Origin: CAVRJC01 sp963721435
GTDB taxonomy: Bacteria > Actinomycetota > Acidimicrobiia > IMCC26256 > DASPTH01
Assembly (NCBI GenBank): GCA_963721435.1
Contig: CAVRJC010000012.1
Coordinates: forward strand, 310,001-374,000
Direction: 5' to 3'
DNA: 64,000 nucleotides
In this document: one piece after another, positions 1 to 9,368 of the stretch
Numbering within the stretch: position 1 is the first letter of the stretch
Layout: each line of letters opens with the position of its first letter
Translations under genes and position numbers: made by a program
The notes under the pieces: model-generated
Seen by the model: the letters and a program-made list of their open reading frames with translations, nothing else
Database searches by the model: none
What the model was told of the DNA's origin: nothing

Positions 1-22
1 CGGCGAACTCGAACACTCCCGC

Positions 23-859
23 TCACCACCCCTTGAACTCGGTGGGCCGGCGCTCGACGAACGCCTGCACACCTTCGTTGCTGTCGACCGATTGCATGCC
101 GACCTCGAGTGCGAGCGCCTCGGCCTTGAACGCAGCTTCGCGCCCGCCTTCGAGCGCGGCGTTCACGAGTCGCTTGGTGAGCCCGATGGCGACCGTCGGG
201 CCCGCGGCGAGGCGCTCGGCCCACTCGCGCGTACGGTCCTCGAGCTCGGCCGCGGGCACGACGCGGTTGACGAGCCCGATGCGACACGCTTCCTCGGCAG
301 GCACGTCGTCGCCGAAGAAGAACAGCTCCTTCGCCTTCTGGGGGCCGACGAGCTGGGTGACCAGATACGGGCCACCGCCGTCGGGGATGAGCCCGCGCCG
401 CACGAAGATCTCGATGAAGCGCGCGGTGTCGGCCGCGATCACGAGATCACACGCGAACGCGACGTGCGCGCCGAGCCCCGCCGCCGTGCCGTTCACCGCG
501 GCGATGATCGGCTTCGGGCAGTCCTGCAGCGCGGTGAGCAGGCGCTGCGCGCCGAGGCTGCTCTCGAGCCCCTTCATCACCGTGCCGATGGGCCGGTCGG
601 GCGCGCCCGGATATGTGCGGCGCTCCGAGGCGGCCGCGGCGCGCAGATCGCCGCCGGTGCAGAAGTGGCGGTCACCACTCGCGGTGAGCACGATCGCGCG
701 CACGCCGAGGTCGGCGCCCGCGTCCTCGAGGTGCGCCAGGATGTGGCCGCGCTGCTCGCGCGTCAGCGAGTTCCCCGCTTCGGGGCGGTTGAGGGTGAGC
801 CAGGCAACACCGCTCTCCTCCACGCGGTAGAGGACTTCTTCCGACGCGGCACCAGTCAT
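23..859 (-). CDS. enoyl-CoA hydratase/isomerase family protein (crotonase fold)
   Basis: A 278-residue crotonase-superfamily protein, the usual family length. It probably hydrates or isomerises an enoyl-CoA in beta-oxidation-type catabolism in the cytosol. The first oxyanion-hole loop is FCTGGDL (about residues 66-72). The second is NGTAAGLGAHVAFACDLVIAA, followed by the GLIPDGGG loop, where family members carry the acidic catalytic residue. The ATG at 859 lies 58 bp from a divergent SDR start, so the two may share a promoter region. After its TGA a GTG (24-26) opens a frame running off the left edge, possibly the next operon gene. The exact substrate cannot be told from sequence. Confidence 0.9.
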   Translation of the reverse strand: MTGAASEEVLYRVEESGVAWLTLNRPEAGNSLTREQRGHILAHLEDAGADLGVRAIVLTASGDRHFCTGGDLRAAAASERRTYPGAPDRPIGTVMKGLESSLGAQRLLTALQDCPKPIIAAVNGTAAGLGAHVAFACDLVIAADTARFIEIFVRRGLIPDGGGPYLVTQLVGPQKAKELFFFGDDVPAEEACRIGLVNRVVPAAELEDRTREWAERLAAGPTVAIGLTKRLVNAALEGGREAAFKAEALALEVGMQSVDSNEGVQAFVERRPTEFKGW

Positions 860-917
860 CAGGGGTTCCGATCTTCAGCTCTCGCGCCCGTGATCGTCGC
901 GGGGTACGTTGCCGCTC

Positions 918-1658
918 ATGCTTGCAGGTCTCACGCTCGACGGGAAGGTGGCGCTCGTCACCGGTGGCGCCGGAGGGATCGGGAGCGCGATCTGTCGCGA
1001 CCTCGGCGCGATGGGCGCCCGGGTGCTCGTCGCCGATGTCGACGGCCCGAGCGCGGAACGGGTCGCGGCGACGCAACCGGGCGCGACCGCGATGACGCTC
1101 GACCTCATGGACCCGGCCGCGATCGCGGCCGTCAGCGCACAGGCGCCGGTGATCGACATCCTGGTGAACAACGCGGGCACGTCGGCGGTCGGGCCGTTCG
1201 TGCAGAGCGATCCCGCGGAGTGGGACTCGTTGTACCGCATCAACCTGCTCGCCCCGATGTTGCTCGCGCACAGCGTGCTCCCCGGCATGCTGGAGCGGAA
1301 GTGGGGTCGCATCGTGTTCGTGTCGACCGACTCCGCACGCATCGGCGCCGGCGGCGAAGTTGCGTACTCCGCGTTCAAGTCGGGGCTCATCGGGTTCTCG
1401 AAGTCGCTTGCACGCGAGGCCGCACGCGGGCAGGTCACGAGCAACACCGTGTGCCCGGGTCCCACCGACACACCCATGCTGCGCGGCCTCATGGCCGACA
1501 AGGAGTCGATGCTCGACGCGCTCGTGCGGGCGATCCCGCTCCGGCGTCTGGGCGACGCCGACGACATCGCGGGGATGGTCGCGTACCTGTGCTCGGAGCG
1601 GGCGGGCTACATCACCGGGCAGACGCTGAGCGTCAGCGGCGGGATCACGATGGTGTAA
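918..1658 (+). CDS. SDR family NAD(P)-dependent oxidoreductase
   Basis: A 246-residue classical short-chain dehydrogenase. It has the TGGAGGIG cofactor loop near the N-terminus, the NNAGT motif, a catalytic serine region (VSTDSAR), the YSAFK active-site pair and the C-terminal GQTLSVSGG segment. I chose the ATG at 918. An in-frame TTG at 909 would add three residues. The gene diverges from the enoyl-CoA hydratase and converges with the acyl-CoA synthetase, overlapping it by 14 bp. It probably oxidises or reduces a hydroxyacyl or alcohol intermediate of the neighbouring acyl-CoA pathway. That role is an inference from context. Confidence 0.88.
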   Translation: MLAGLTLDGKVALVTGGAGGIGSAICRDLGAMGARVLVADVDGPSAERVAATQPGATAMTLDLMDPAAIAAVSAQAPVIDILVNNAGTSAVGPFVQSDPAEWDSLYRINLLAPMLLAHSVLPGMLERKWGRIVFVSTDSARIGAGGEVAYSAFKSGLIGFSKSLAREAARGQVTSNTVCPGPTDTPMLRGLMADKESMLDALVRAIPLRRLGDADDIAGMVAYLCSERAGYITGQTLSVSGGITMV

Positions 1659-3303
1659 TGACGCGCGCACGGAGTAGCTGCTTGTCGACCTTGCCGTTCG
1701 CGTTGAGCGGCAGCTCGTCGACCACGACGAACCGGCGGGGCGCCTTGTAGTTCGCCATCGCGTCGCGCGCCCACCCGACCAGCTCGTCGGAGTCGAGGCT
1801 CCGCGACGCGCCGGGCACGACGAACGCCCACGGGACCTCGCCGAGGCGGTCGTCGGGCACACCGATCACGGCGGCGTGCGCGATCGCGCCGTGGCGGAGG
1901 AGCAGGTTCTCGACCTCCGCCGGATACACGTTGAAGCCGCCGACCACGATCATCTCCTTCTTGCGGTCGACGATCGCGACATTGCCCTGCGCGTCGAGCA
2001 CGCCGATGTCGCCGGTGTGGAGCCAGCCGTCCGGCTGCAGCACCTCCGTGGTGCGATCGGGATCGCGCCAGTACCCGCGCATCACACCGTCACCGCGCAC
2101 GAGAATCTCGCCCGCCTCCCCACGCGGGAGGAACCGACCGTCGTCGCCGGCGATCGCAACTTCGACACCCGGCAGTGGTCGTCCCGACGTCGTCGCGATC
2201 ACGTCGACGGGATCGTCGGCGCGTGTCTGCGAGACCGTCGATCCTTCGATGAGCCCGTAGGCGTTGATGACCAGCTCGAAGCCCACGCGATCGCGCAAGC
2301 GGTGGATCAGCTCGGTCGGCACCGTGGCCGCGCCCGTGTACGCGACCCGCAACGACGACGTGTCGGCATCGGCGAAGCGCGGGAGGTCGAGCAACGAGAG
2401 GTAGAGCGCGGGCGGGCCGAGGAGCACGGAGATCCGCTCACGTTCGATGATGTCGAGCGCCTGGTTCGCGTCGAACACCGCGACCGGGTGGTTGGTGATG
2501 CCGCGCAGCACGCAGCTCACGACGCCCCCGTTGATGCCCGCACCGTGCGAGAAGGGGCTGACGGTGAGGAACCGGTCGCCCGCGCGCAACGACCCGAGAC
2601 CGCTCCACGCCCAGAAGTTGCGAATGAGCTGCCCGTGGCCGAGCTGCACGCCCTTGGGCTCCCCCGTCGTGCCCGAGGTGAACAGGATCTCGGCGAGGGT
2701 GTCGTCGGCGATCTGCGCGATGCGGCCGGTGAGCTCGGCCGGCTCGACCGTCGTCCCGAACCGGCGCAGGTCGTCGAGCGTCGGCGCGTCGGCGGGCCCG
2801 CCGGGGTCGAGCAGCACGAGATGCTCCAGCGCCGGCAATCCGCGGAAGGGACGCGCACCGACGGCGCCGCCGATCTCGTCGGCGAGGAGCTGCACGGGGT
2901 CGACGCCGAGGAACTCGCCCGTCGTGACGAGCACCCGGCTCTCGGCGCGGGCGAGCGCGTGCGCCGCCTCGTAGCCCTTCCACCGCGAGCTGATCGGGGC
3001 GACGACCCCGCCGGCGCTCCACACCGCGTAGGCGGCAACCACCCATTCCCAACGGTTCGGGGCCCAGATGGTGACGCGATCGCCGGGGTCGAGCCCGAGT
3101 GCGACCAGGCCCGCGGCGACCTCCCGCTGCCTCGTGTGCAGCTCGGCGAAGGTCAGGTGCACGTCGCCGTCGACGACCGCGTCGGACTGCGCGTGCACGT
3201 GCGCGGCACCTTCGAGCATCACCGGCAACGTGAACCAGGGAACGGCATCGAGCCCCGCGTCAGGGCCGACGGCGACATCCGCCGACGGCTCGCGGTCGGT
3301 CAC
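1645..3303 (-). CDS. class I adenylate-forming acyl-CoA synthetase (FadD-type)
   Basis: A 552-residue AMP-dependent ligase that activates a carboxylic acid to its CoA thioester through an acyl-adenylate. Visible signatures are the P-loop-like ILFTSGTTGEPKG, the A5-like NAYGLIEGS, the GWLHTGD motif, the hinge DRKKEMIVVGGFNVYP and the C-terminal catalytic lysine region PLNANGKVDK. The GTG start at 3303 overlaps the stop of the upstream gene in a GTGA quartet, which points to translational coupling. The same frame is open further upstream to 3624, but that part is a shadow of the preceding gene. The substrate is unknown. Context suggests an aromatic or fatty acid. Confidence 0.9.
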   Translation of the reverse strand: MTDREPSADVAVGPDAGLDAVPWFTLPVMLEGAAHVHAQSDAVVDGDVHLTFAELHTRQREVAAGLVALGLDPGDRVTIWAPNRWEWVVAAYAVWSAGGVVAPISSRWKGYEAAHALARAESRVLVTTGEFLGVDPVQLLADEIGGAVGARPFRGLPALEHLVLLDPGGPADAPTLDDLRRFGTTVEPAELTGRIAQIADDTLAEILFTSGTTGEPKGVQLGHGQLIRNFWAWSGLGSLRAGDRFLTVSPFSHGAGINGGVVSCVLRGITNHPVAVFDANQALDIIERERISVLLGPPALYLSLLDLPRFADADTSSLRVAYTGAATVPTELIHRLRDRVGFELVINAYGLIEGSTVSQTRADDPVDVIATTSGRPLPGVEVAIAGDDGRFLPRGEAGEILVRGDGVMRGYWRDPDRTTEVLQPDGWLHTGDIGVLDAQGNVAIVDRKKEMIVVGGFNVYPAEVENLLLRHGAIAHAAVIGVPDDRLGEVPWAFVVPGASRSLDSDELVGWARDAMANYKAPRRFVVVDELPLNANGKVDKQLLRARVITPS

Positions 3304-4376
3304 GGCGCGACGAACGCGCGCACCGCGGTCTCGCGGTCGATGCCGACGTGGTGGCCCCGATGGTCGAGCACGGTGCCCGATCCCGCGGCCGGAGCGTCGT
3401 CGTCGACACCGACCGAACGCGTCTCGACGCGCACCGGCACCACCGACTCGACCGCCTCCCGGATCCGGCCCGCCCACATCTTGTCGTCGACGAGCGCCGG
3501 ACGGTCCAGCGCGATGACGACGATCACGCGATCGAGTGTCCCGTCGCGTGAGACGTCGAGGTGCCAGTGGGCGATGCCGTCGATCCCTGCGAGCGCGCGG
3601 TCGATGGCAGCGAGCGACAGCCAACGGCCTCGTGCGAGCACGTGGTCGCCCACGGTGTGCGTGGTCACCGGAGCCGATGCGGCGCTCGATGCGCCGAGCG
3701 CAACCTCACCGGTCCGGAGCCACGTGTCGGATTCGGTGCCGGCGCGCACGACGAGCTCACACGGGCCCTCGGCGCCCTCGGACGACAGCTCGTCACGATC
3801 GAGCACCGCGCACGCGACGAGATACGAGTCGGTGAGCTCGAACGCCTCGAGGCCCTGCCCGAGCGCAGCGCCGGTGAAGGGGTCGAGCAACAACCGGTGC
3901 ACGTCGCAGTCGAACTCGTCGCCGAGCTGACGCAACGTTCCGGGCGAGGGGATCTCACCACCCACGAGGATCCGCCGGAGACCGAGGTCTTCGGGCTGGA
4001 GCCCGAACTCGATGAAGATGCGCGCGAGCAGGTCGGCCGCGCCGCACGGCGTCGTGACCAGCGTCGTCGCGCGAAGGGACCGCAGCGCCCGGATCACACG
4101 AGTGCGGCCGCGCGGCGACACCGTGCTCGCGGTTGCACCGAGCGTCACTGCAGCGCGAGCGAGCAATGCGCCCGCGGCGACTCCGTCGCTCGTGAGTGCA
4201 ACCAGCACGCGGTCGACGGCATCGACGCCGGCGGCGCCGAGCGTCTCCACCGACACGTCGCACAACCGGTCGAGGTCGGCCAACGACGAGCCGACCGCGA
4301 CGCCGGGTGACGACACGTGCGCCCATCCCGCCGCGGGCTGATCGGCGAGCGTCGCGCGCGTGAGCCAGGCGGTCAC
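3300..4376 (-). CDS. degenerate PaaK-like/AMP-ligase-like protein
   Basis: About 358 residues if the GTG at 4376 is used. A GTG at 4418 would add 14. The overall layout recalls phenylacetate-CoA ligase: a central region with TPCGAADLLARI and RRILVGGEIPSPGTLRQLG, then a C-terminal small domain (TVGDHVLARGRWLSLAAIDRAL). The Thr/Gly-rich ATP loop is missing, and the usual YGxxE motif is replaced by LLLDPFTGAALG. It is therefore probably not a working ligase. It sits between an LLM oxidoreductase and a bona fide acyl-CoA synthetase and is coupled to the latter by a GTGA overlap, so a partner or carrier role is possible. Family assignment is tentative. Confidence 0.6.
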   Translation of the reverse strand: MTAWLTRATLADQPAAGWAHVSSPGVAVGSSLADLDRLCDVSVETLGAAGVDAVDRVLVALTSDGVAAGALLARAAVTLGATASTVSPRGRTRVIRALRSLRATTLVTTPCGAADLLARIFIEFGLQPEDLGLRRILVGGEIPSPGTLRQLGDEFDCDVHRLLLDPFTGAALGQGLEAFELTDSYLVACAVLDRDELSSEGAEGPCELVVRAGTESDTWLRTGEVALGASSAASAPVTTHTVGDHVLARGRWLSLAAIDRALAGIDGIAHWHLDVSRDGTLDRVIVVIALDRPALVDDKMWAGRIREAVESVVPVRVETRSVGVDDDAPAAGSGTVLDHRGHHVGIDRETAVRAFVAP

Positions 4377-4421
4377 CGGTCGCCGGCGGCCGCCGGGAAG
4401 CCCACCTCGGGATCGCACACA

Positions 4422-5465
4422 TCACTCGGCGAACAGGCGCATCGCCGCCACGACGCGGTCGTGCGCGAGCCCACCGACCTGGAACTGGCACAAGAGGTCG
4501 GTGACGCCCGCGTCGGCGACGCGCTGTACGTGCTTGCGGGAGTCCTCGACGTCGCCCACGACGACCATCGTGTTGTCGACGAGATCCTGCAGCGCCTCGG
4601 CAGGCGGCTTGCCGGCGGCGAGCTGACCGAGCAGGCGGTACTCGGCGTGGCCGGCGTCCTTGTAGTCGGGTGGGGTGACGAGGTTCACCTGCCGGCGGAT
4701 GTACCAGACCATCGCGTCACTCGCCTCGAACGCCTCGTCGCGTGTCGGCGCGACGTGCCACGGGATGAGCATCCCGACGCGGCGCATCGCGGGATCGTGA
4801 CCGTGCTCCTCCAACGTGCGCCGGTACTCCGCGAGATCCTCGGCGAGCGCGTCGATGCCCTTCAGGATCGGCATGCACAGAAGGTTGAGGCCGCGGCGCG
4901 CCGCGGCGCGGAAGCCGTCCATCGAGGTCGACGCCACCCACACCGGCGGGTACGGGCGTTGCAACGGGCGCGGGAGCACCGAGACGTCGGGAACGGAGAA
5001 GAAGCGTCCTTCGAGCGTGATCGGCGCGGTGTCGGCCTCCCAGATCGCGAGCACGGCGTCGAGGTTCTCCTCCCAGATCTCGCGGCTCAGCTCGAACGGT
5101 CGCCGGAACGCCTGGTACTCCGTTGGCGACGCGCCGCGGCCGGTGCCGAACTCGACGCGACCGCCGGACAGGACGTCGAGCGTGGCGACTCGCTCCGCGA
5201 CGCGCACGGGGTGCTCGAAGGGCAGCAGCACCACGCCGTGCCCGAGACGGATGCGCGAGGTGATCCGCGAGAGCGCCGCAAGCATCGTCTCCGGCGCCGA
5301 GCTGTGGGAGAAACCGCGCGTGAAGTGGTGCTCGACGAACCACACCGAGCGGTAGCCGATCTCGTCGGCGAGCACGCACTGCTCGATGACATGCTCGAAC
5401 GTCTCGCGCTCGACGTCGGCCGAACGCCCGCGCACCTCGAGCTCGTACGCCATCCCGATCTGCAA
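4422..5465 (-). CDS. LLM class flavin-dependent oxidoreductase
   Basis: About 347 residues with the bacterial luciferase-like TIM barrel. Visible are the N-terminal strand QIGMAYEL, WFVEHHFTRGFS, the LGHGVVLLPFEHPVRVAERVATLDVLSGGR segment typical of LLM proteins and PYPPVWVAS. The TTG at 5465 is preferred because AAGGGGGT lies just upstream and gives the normal family N-terminus. The ATG at 5453 is the alternative. In Actinobacteria such enzymes use FMN or F420. It is the first gene of a minus-strand unit with the PaaK-like and acyl-CoA synthetase genes and diverges from a second LLM gene 90 bp away. Confidence 0.88.
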   Translation of the reverse strand: MQIGMAYELEVRGRSADVERETFEHVIEQCVLADEIGYRSVWFVEHHFTRGFSHSSAPETMLAALSRITSRIRLGHGVVLLPFEHPVRVAERVATLDVLSGGRVEFGTGRGASPTEYQAFRRPFELSREIWEENLDAVLAIWEADTAPITLEGRFFSVPDVSVLPRPLQRPYPPVWVASTSMDGFRAAARRGLNLLCMPILKGIDALAEDLAEYRRTLEEHGHDPAMRRVGMLIPWHVAPTRDEAFEASDAMVWYIRRQVNLVTPPDYKDAGHAEYRLLGQLAAGKPPAEALQDLVDNTMVVVGDVEDSRKHVQRVADAGVTDLLCQFQVGGLAHDRVVAAMRLFAE

Positions 5466-5555
5466 CTGCCGTACCCCCTTGCGATCGACGACGACGCTAC
5501 CCCGTCGGCCCGAAGTGGCGATACGGTGGCGCCACTCTGCGTCAGGGGGACAACT

Positions 5556-6641
5556 GTGCAGTTCGGCATGTTCATGCAGCCATCGCACCCGCCCGAGGTG
5601 TCGATCTACGACGGCATCCAGCAGGATCTCCAGATCATCGAGTGGCTCGACGAGCTCGGCTACTCCGAGGTCTGGATCGGCGAGCACCTCACCGTGCCGT
5701 GGGAGCCCACTCCTGCGTGCGACCTGATCATGGCGCAGGCGTTGCAGCGCACGAAGGACATCAAGATCTGCTCCGGCGCCTACATGCTGCCCTTCTACCA
5801 CCCTGCCGAATTGGCGCTTCGCATCCTCCAGTTCGACCACATGGCGCAGGGCCGCTTCATCTGCGGCGTCGCCGCGGGCTTCTCCCCCACCGACGTCGAG
5901 CTGCTCGGCCTCGACTTCATGGCCACGACCAACCGCGACATGATGCGCGAGTCGCTCGAGATCATGGTGAAGATGTGGACGGAGCACGTCGGGCAGGAGT
6001 GGACGTACGAAGGCCAGTTCTGGACGGTGCACAACTCGCCGCCGATCATGGCGTACGGCCCGCACATGCAGCCCTTCCAACGCCCGCATCCTCCGATCGC
6101 GGTCGCGGGCCTGTCGCCGCGCAGTGACACGATCCGCTTCGCGGGTGAGCACGGCTACATCCCGCTGAGCCTCACGTTCAACACGACGTACCTCAAGGAC
6201 CACTGGACCGTCTACGAAGAAGGTGCCGCGACCACGGGCGCGGCGACCGACCGCAACGACTGGCGCGTCGTGCGCGACATCTTCGTGGCCGAGACCGACG
6301 AAGAGGCGAAGGACTGGGTCCGCAACGGCAATCACGCCGCGCACTGGGTGCACGAGAACCTGCCGACGTGCGCGGCCGTGGGCTGGACCGAGTTCCTGAA
6401 GCACGACCCGTCGGTGGCCGACGAAGACGTCGACATCGACTACCTGGTCGACAACCTCTGGTTGGTCGGCTCGCCCGAGACCGTCACCCAGAAGCTGCTC
6501 GAGACGCAGGAGATCCTCGGTGGCTTCGGCACCATCATCGTGAACAAGTACGACTACGGCGACACGCCCGACGCGTACCGCCGCTCGCTCGAGCTGTTCG
6601 CGACGGAGGTCGTGCCGAACGCGAACAAGGTGCTCGCGTAG
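5556..6641 (+). CDS. LLM class flavin-dependent oxidoreductase
   Basis: A 361-residue luciferase-like monooxygenase or F420-dependent oxidoreductase. It starts with QFGMFMQPSHPP and has the LDELGYSEVWIGEH strand-helix, the FDHMAQGRFICGVAAGFSPTD segment and a C-terminal GSPETVTQKL motif, a combination usual in the alkanal monooxygenase-like subgroup. The GTG start at 5556 follows a strong G-rich ribosome site (GTCAGGGGGA). Two bases separate its TAG from the ATG of the cyclase-family gene, so the two are almost certainly cotranscribed. Probable role: oxygenation or hydride transfer on the same substrate. This is an inference. Confidence 0.9.
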   Translation: MQFGMFMQPSHPPEVSIYDGIQQDLQIIEWLDELGYSEVWIGEHLTVPWEPTPACDLIMAQALQRTKDIKICSGAYMLPFYHPAELALRILQFDHMAQGRFICGVAAGFSPTDVELLGLDFMATTNRDMMRESLEIMVKMWTEHVGQEWTYEGQFWTVHNSPPIMAYGPHMQPFQRPHPPIAVAGLSPRSDTIRFAGEHGYIPLSLTFNTTYLKDHWTVYEEGAATTGAATDRNDWRVVRDIFVAETDEEAKDWVRNGNHAAHWVHENLPTCAAVGWTEFLKHDPSVADEDVDIDYLVDNLWLVGSPETVTQKLLETQEILGGFGTIIVNKYDYGDTPDAYRRSLELFATEVVPNANKVLA

Positions 6642-6643
6642 CG

Positions 6644-7624
6644 ATGGCCACGCGACCGCGCTTCGCCGACCTCCCGTTCTCGCCCGACGCGCCGCCGCGC
6701 TCGTCGTGGGGCCTCTACGGCCCCGACGACGCCCTGGGCACACTCAACCTCCTCACCCCGGAGCGCGTGCTCGCCGCGGCCGCGTGCATCCGCACGGGGA
6801 AGCGGTTCACCGTCGGCCTGCCCCTCGACCTGCCGTCGCCCCCGTTCTTCGGCCGCGAGCCGCTCGAACACACGGTGATCTCGCTGATGCCCGGCATGAT
6901 GGACGACAAGCTCGACAACTACTGGCCGCAGGGCTCCACGCAATGGGATGCGATCTGCCACTTCGGCACCGAGGGCACGTTCTACAACGGCAACAGCGAG
7001 GCCGACGTCCGCGCCGGTCGCCTCGGGATCCACGCCGCGGCACGTCAGGGCATCGTCGGACGCGGCGTGCTGCTCGACGTCGCGCGCCACGCCGCCGCGA
7101 CCGGCACGCCGATCGATCCGGACTCGTCGTTCGAGATCCTGCCCGAGCTGCTCGACGCGACCGCGGCCGCGCAGGGCATCGAGCTCCGTGAGGGCGACGT
7201 CATGTGCCTCCGCACGGGCTGGGTCGGCTGGTACCTCGGCCTCGACGCCGCCGGCCGCGCGCTTCCGGCCGCCGCCAGCCTCACCCACGTCGACCTGCGG
7301 TGCCCCGGCCTGAGCTACCGCGAGGGGATGGCGGAATACCTCTGGGACCACGGCGTCGCCGCCATCGCCGCCGACAACCCGACCGTCGAGGTGATGCCGC
7401 CACCGCCGTCACCCACCGGCGATCCCGCACTCACCGATCCCAACGCGACCCTGCACGCGCAGGTCATGGGCAAGCTCGGCATGACCCTCGGCGAGTTCTT
7501 CGACTTCGAGGCGCTGGCCGACGACTGCGCGGCCGACGGCGTCTACGAATTCTTCTTCGCCGCTGCACCGATCTGCGTGACGGGTGGCGTGGGCTCGCCG
7601 CCGTCGGCCGTCATCGTCAAGTAA
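6644..7624 (+). CDS. cyclase family protein (kynurenine formamidase-like)
   Basis: 326 residues of the PF04199 cyclase family, metal-dependent hydrolases that include kynurenine formamidase and isatin hydrolase. The metal-binding region appears as STQWDAICHFGTEGTFYNG, a variant of the HxGTHxD motif in which D and H are kept. GRGVLLDVARH and the later EGDVMCLRTGW segment are also family-typical. It lies 2 bp after the LLM oxidoreductase and overlaps the convergent amidohydrolase by 8 bp. It may hydrolyse a lactone, amide or cyclic intermediate made by the LLM enzyme. That link comes from gene order only. Confidence 0.85.
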   Translation: MATRPRFADLPFSPDAPPRSSWGLYGPDDALGTLNLLTPERVLAAAACIRTGKRFTVGLPLDLPSPPFFGREPLEHTVISLMPGMMDDKLDNYWPQGSTQWDAICHFGTEGTFYNGNSEADVRAGRLGIHAAARQGIVGRGVLLDVARHAAATGTPIDPDSSFEILPELLDATAAAQGIELREGDVMCLRTGWVGWYLGLDAAGRALPAAASLTHVDLRCPGLSYREGMAEYLWDHGVAAIAADNPTVEVMPPPPSPTGDPALTDPNATLHAQVMGKLGMTLGEFFDFEALADDCAADGVYEFFFAAAPICVTGGVGSPPSAVIVK

Positions 7625-9329
7625 CCGCGACGCGCGCGCCGACTCCTCCGTGGCGGAGGAGCTCGCCACCGTAGATCGAGGTCTCACGGTCGTCTTCGAT
7701 GGTGATCGCGCCGTTCACCAACACGTAGCGGTAGCCGCGCGCGCGTTGGATGCGACGCCACTCACCGCCGGGGAAGTCGCACGCGACCTCCATCGGCAGC
7801 ACCGCGAGGTTGTCGAAGTCGTAGACGACGATGTCCGCGGGTGCACCCTCGCGCAGCACGCCGCGATCGCGGAAGCCGGCGAAGCGCGCGGGAAGCGCGC
7901 TGAGTCGCCAGTGTGCTTCCTCGAGATCGACGATCTCGTGCTCGCGCACGACCTGCACGAGCGTCTCGGTGGGATAGCGGCCCGACGTGACGAACTTGGT
8001 GTGCGCGCCACCGTCGGACACGCCGAACAGCACCCACCGGTTGGCCAGGATCTCGCGGAGGTTCTCGACGTTGGCGTTGGGCGGGCTGCCGTAGAACACG
8101 GTTCGCAGCCCGTCGGCGACCGCGAGGTCGAGCATGGCGTCGACGGGATGCACGCCGGCGCGGTCGGCGAGCTCGCCGATGGTGCGGCCTTCCGCATCGG
8201 GCATCGACTCGCTCCGCACCACCACGATCTCCGGGATCGGCGCCGTCACCGACGACGGCTGATCGGCTTGCAGCGCGGCCCGGCGCGCGGGATCGGCCAG
8301 CTTGGCCAGCCGCTCGGCCACCGTGCCGACGGTCGCTTCACGCCATGCGCCGGCGTCGTCGTAGAGGTTCCAGTCCTCGAACGTGAACGTGTAGCCGGCG
8401 TCGGTCGTCTGACCCTGGCCGTAGACGCGCAGCCCGCGTCGTTGGCAGCCCTCGAGCCACTTCAGGGTGCCGCGGTGCATCGCGGGCCGGCGGTCGTCGG
8501 CGACGACGACGTTGTAGAGCACCGGCGCGCCACTGATCTCGGCGAGCTCCTCGTAGTGACGGCCGTCGGCCTTGGGATCGCCCGACACCAGCGTCATCTG
8601 GATGACGCCCTCGTTGCGGTCGGCGAGCACGCGCGCGAGCACGCGGCACGTCTCGTCGTGCATCACGTCGCTCGGCATCGGGGTGCCGTCGTGATCGCGT
8701 TGCACCGAGCGCTCGAACGACGGCTGGAGTCGCTGCGCCGACCAGCCGAACGCACCCGCTTCCATCGCGTCGTCGAGGAGCCGCGCCATGGTCGCGTGCT
8801 CGTCGTCGGTCGGGAGCACACCTGCCTTGGCGCGCTCGTGGCCCAGCACCCACGTGAGGAGCGGGTTCACCGGGACGTACGGCAAGAGGTTGACGGCCTT
8901 GGGCGTGCGCTCGAGCGCGTCGAGGAACCCTGCGAACGTCTCCCAGCTCCACGGCAAGCCGGCGCGCATCGATTCGAGTGGGATCGCCTCGACACGGGTG
9001 AGCGTGCGCATCGCCTGCTCGCGGTCGGCGGCGCGCACCGGCGCGAAGCCGAAGCCGCAGTTCCCGATCGCCACCGACGTGACGCCGTGCCAGCCGGACA
9101 ACGAGCAGTACGGATCCCAGAACACCTGCGCGTCGTAGTGCGTGTGCAGATCGACGAACCCGGGTGCGACGACCAGACCGGTGGCATCGAGCTCGCGCGT
9201 CGCCGAGCCGCGCACGCGCCCGAGCTGTACGACGATCCCGTCACGGATCGCGACGTCACCGAGGTAGCGCGGGTTCAACGCGCCGTCGACGATCATGCCG
9301 TTGCGGATGAGCACGTCGAAGTCGGGCAC
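7617..9329 (-). CDS. N-acyl-D-amino-acid deacylase family amidohydrolase
   Basis: 570 residues, TIM-barrel amidohydrolase superfamily. The N-terminal strand DVLIRNGMIVDG leads to the metal ligands in APGFVDLHTHYDAQ. GNCGFGFAPVR, the C-terminal SDGGAHT and the closing ADIVVYD segment are typical of D-aminoacylase-like enzymes. The GTG at 9329 is chosen because CGGAGGT stands 5 bases upstream. The gene diverges from an acyl-CoA synthetase with only 39 bp between starts. It hydrolyses an amide or similar C-N bond. Many actinobacterial paralogues are uncharacterised, so D-amino-acid specificity is only a family label. Confidence 0.88.
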   Translation of the reverse strand: MPDFDVLIRNGMIVDGALNPRYLGDVAIRDGIVVQLGRVRGSATRELDATGLVVAPGFVDLHTHYDAQVFWDPYCSLSGWHGVTSVAIGNCGFGFAPVRAADREQAMRTLTRVEAIPLESMRAGLPWSWETFAGFLDALERTPKAVNLLPYVPVNPLLTWVLGHERAKAGVLPTDDEHATMARLLDDAMEAGAFGWSAQRLQPSFERSVQRDHDGTPMPSDVMHDETCRVLARVLADRNEGVIQMTLVSGDPKADGRHYEELAEISGAPVLYNVVVADDRRPAMHRGTLKWLEGCQRRGLRVYGQGQTTDAGYTFTFEDWNLYDDAGAWREATVGTVAERLAKLADPARRAALQADQPSSVTAPIPEIVVVRSESMPDAEGRTIGELADRAGVHPVDAMLDLAVADGLRTVFYGSPPNANVENLREILANRWVLFGVSDGGAHTKFVTSGRYPTETLVQVVREHEIVDLEEAHWRLSALPARFAGFRDRGVLREGAPADIVVYDFDNLAVLPMEVACDFPGGEWRRIQRARGYRYVLVNGAITIEDDRETSIYGGELLRHGGVGARVAVT

Positions 9330-9368
9330 CGGGACCTCCGAGTCGAAAATGAACGTACCATCCGCCCT

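Noticed and set aside
1..22. A separate gene at the left edge
   Set aside because: A GTG overlapping the enoyl-CoA hydratase stop opens a frame of fewer than nine codons before the window ends, too little to support a call.
7584..9368. N-terminal extension of the acyl-CoA synthetase frame by about 590 codons
   Set aside because: The extension is the antisense shadow of the D-aminoacylase-like gene. Family length and homology begin at about 9369.
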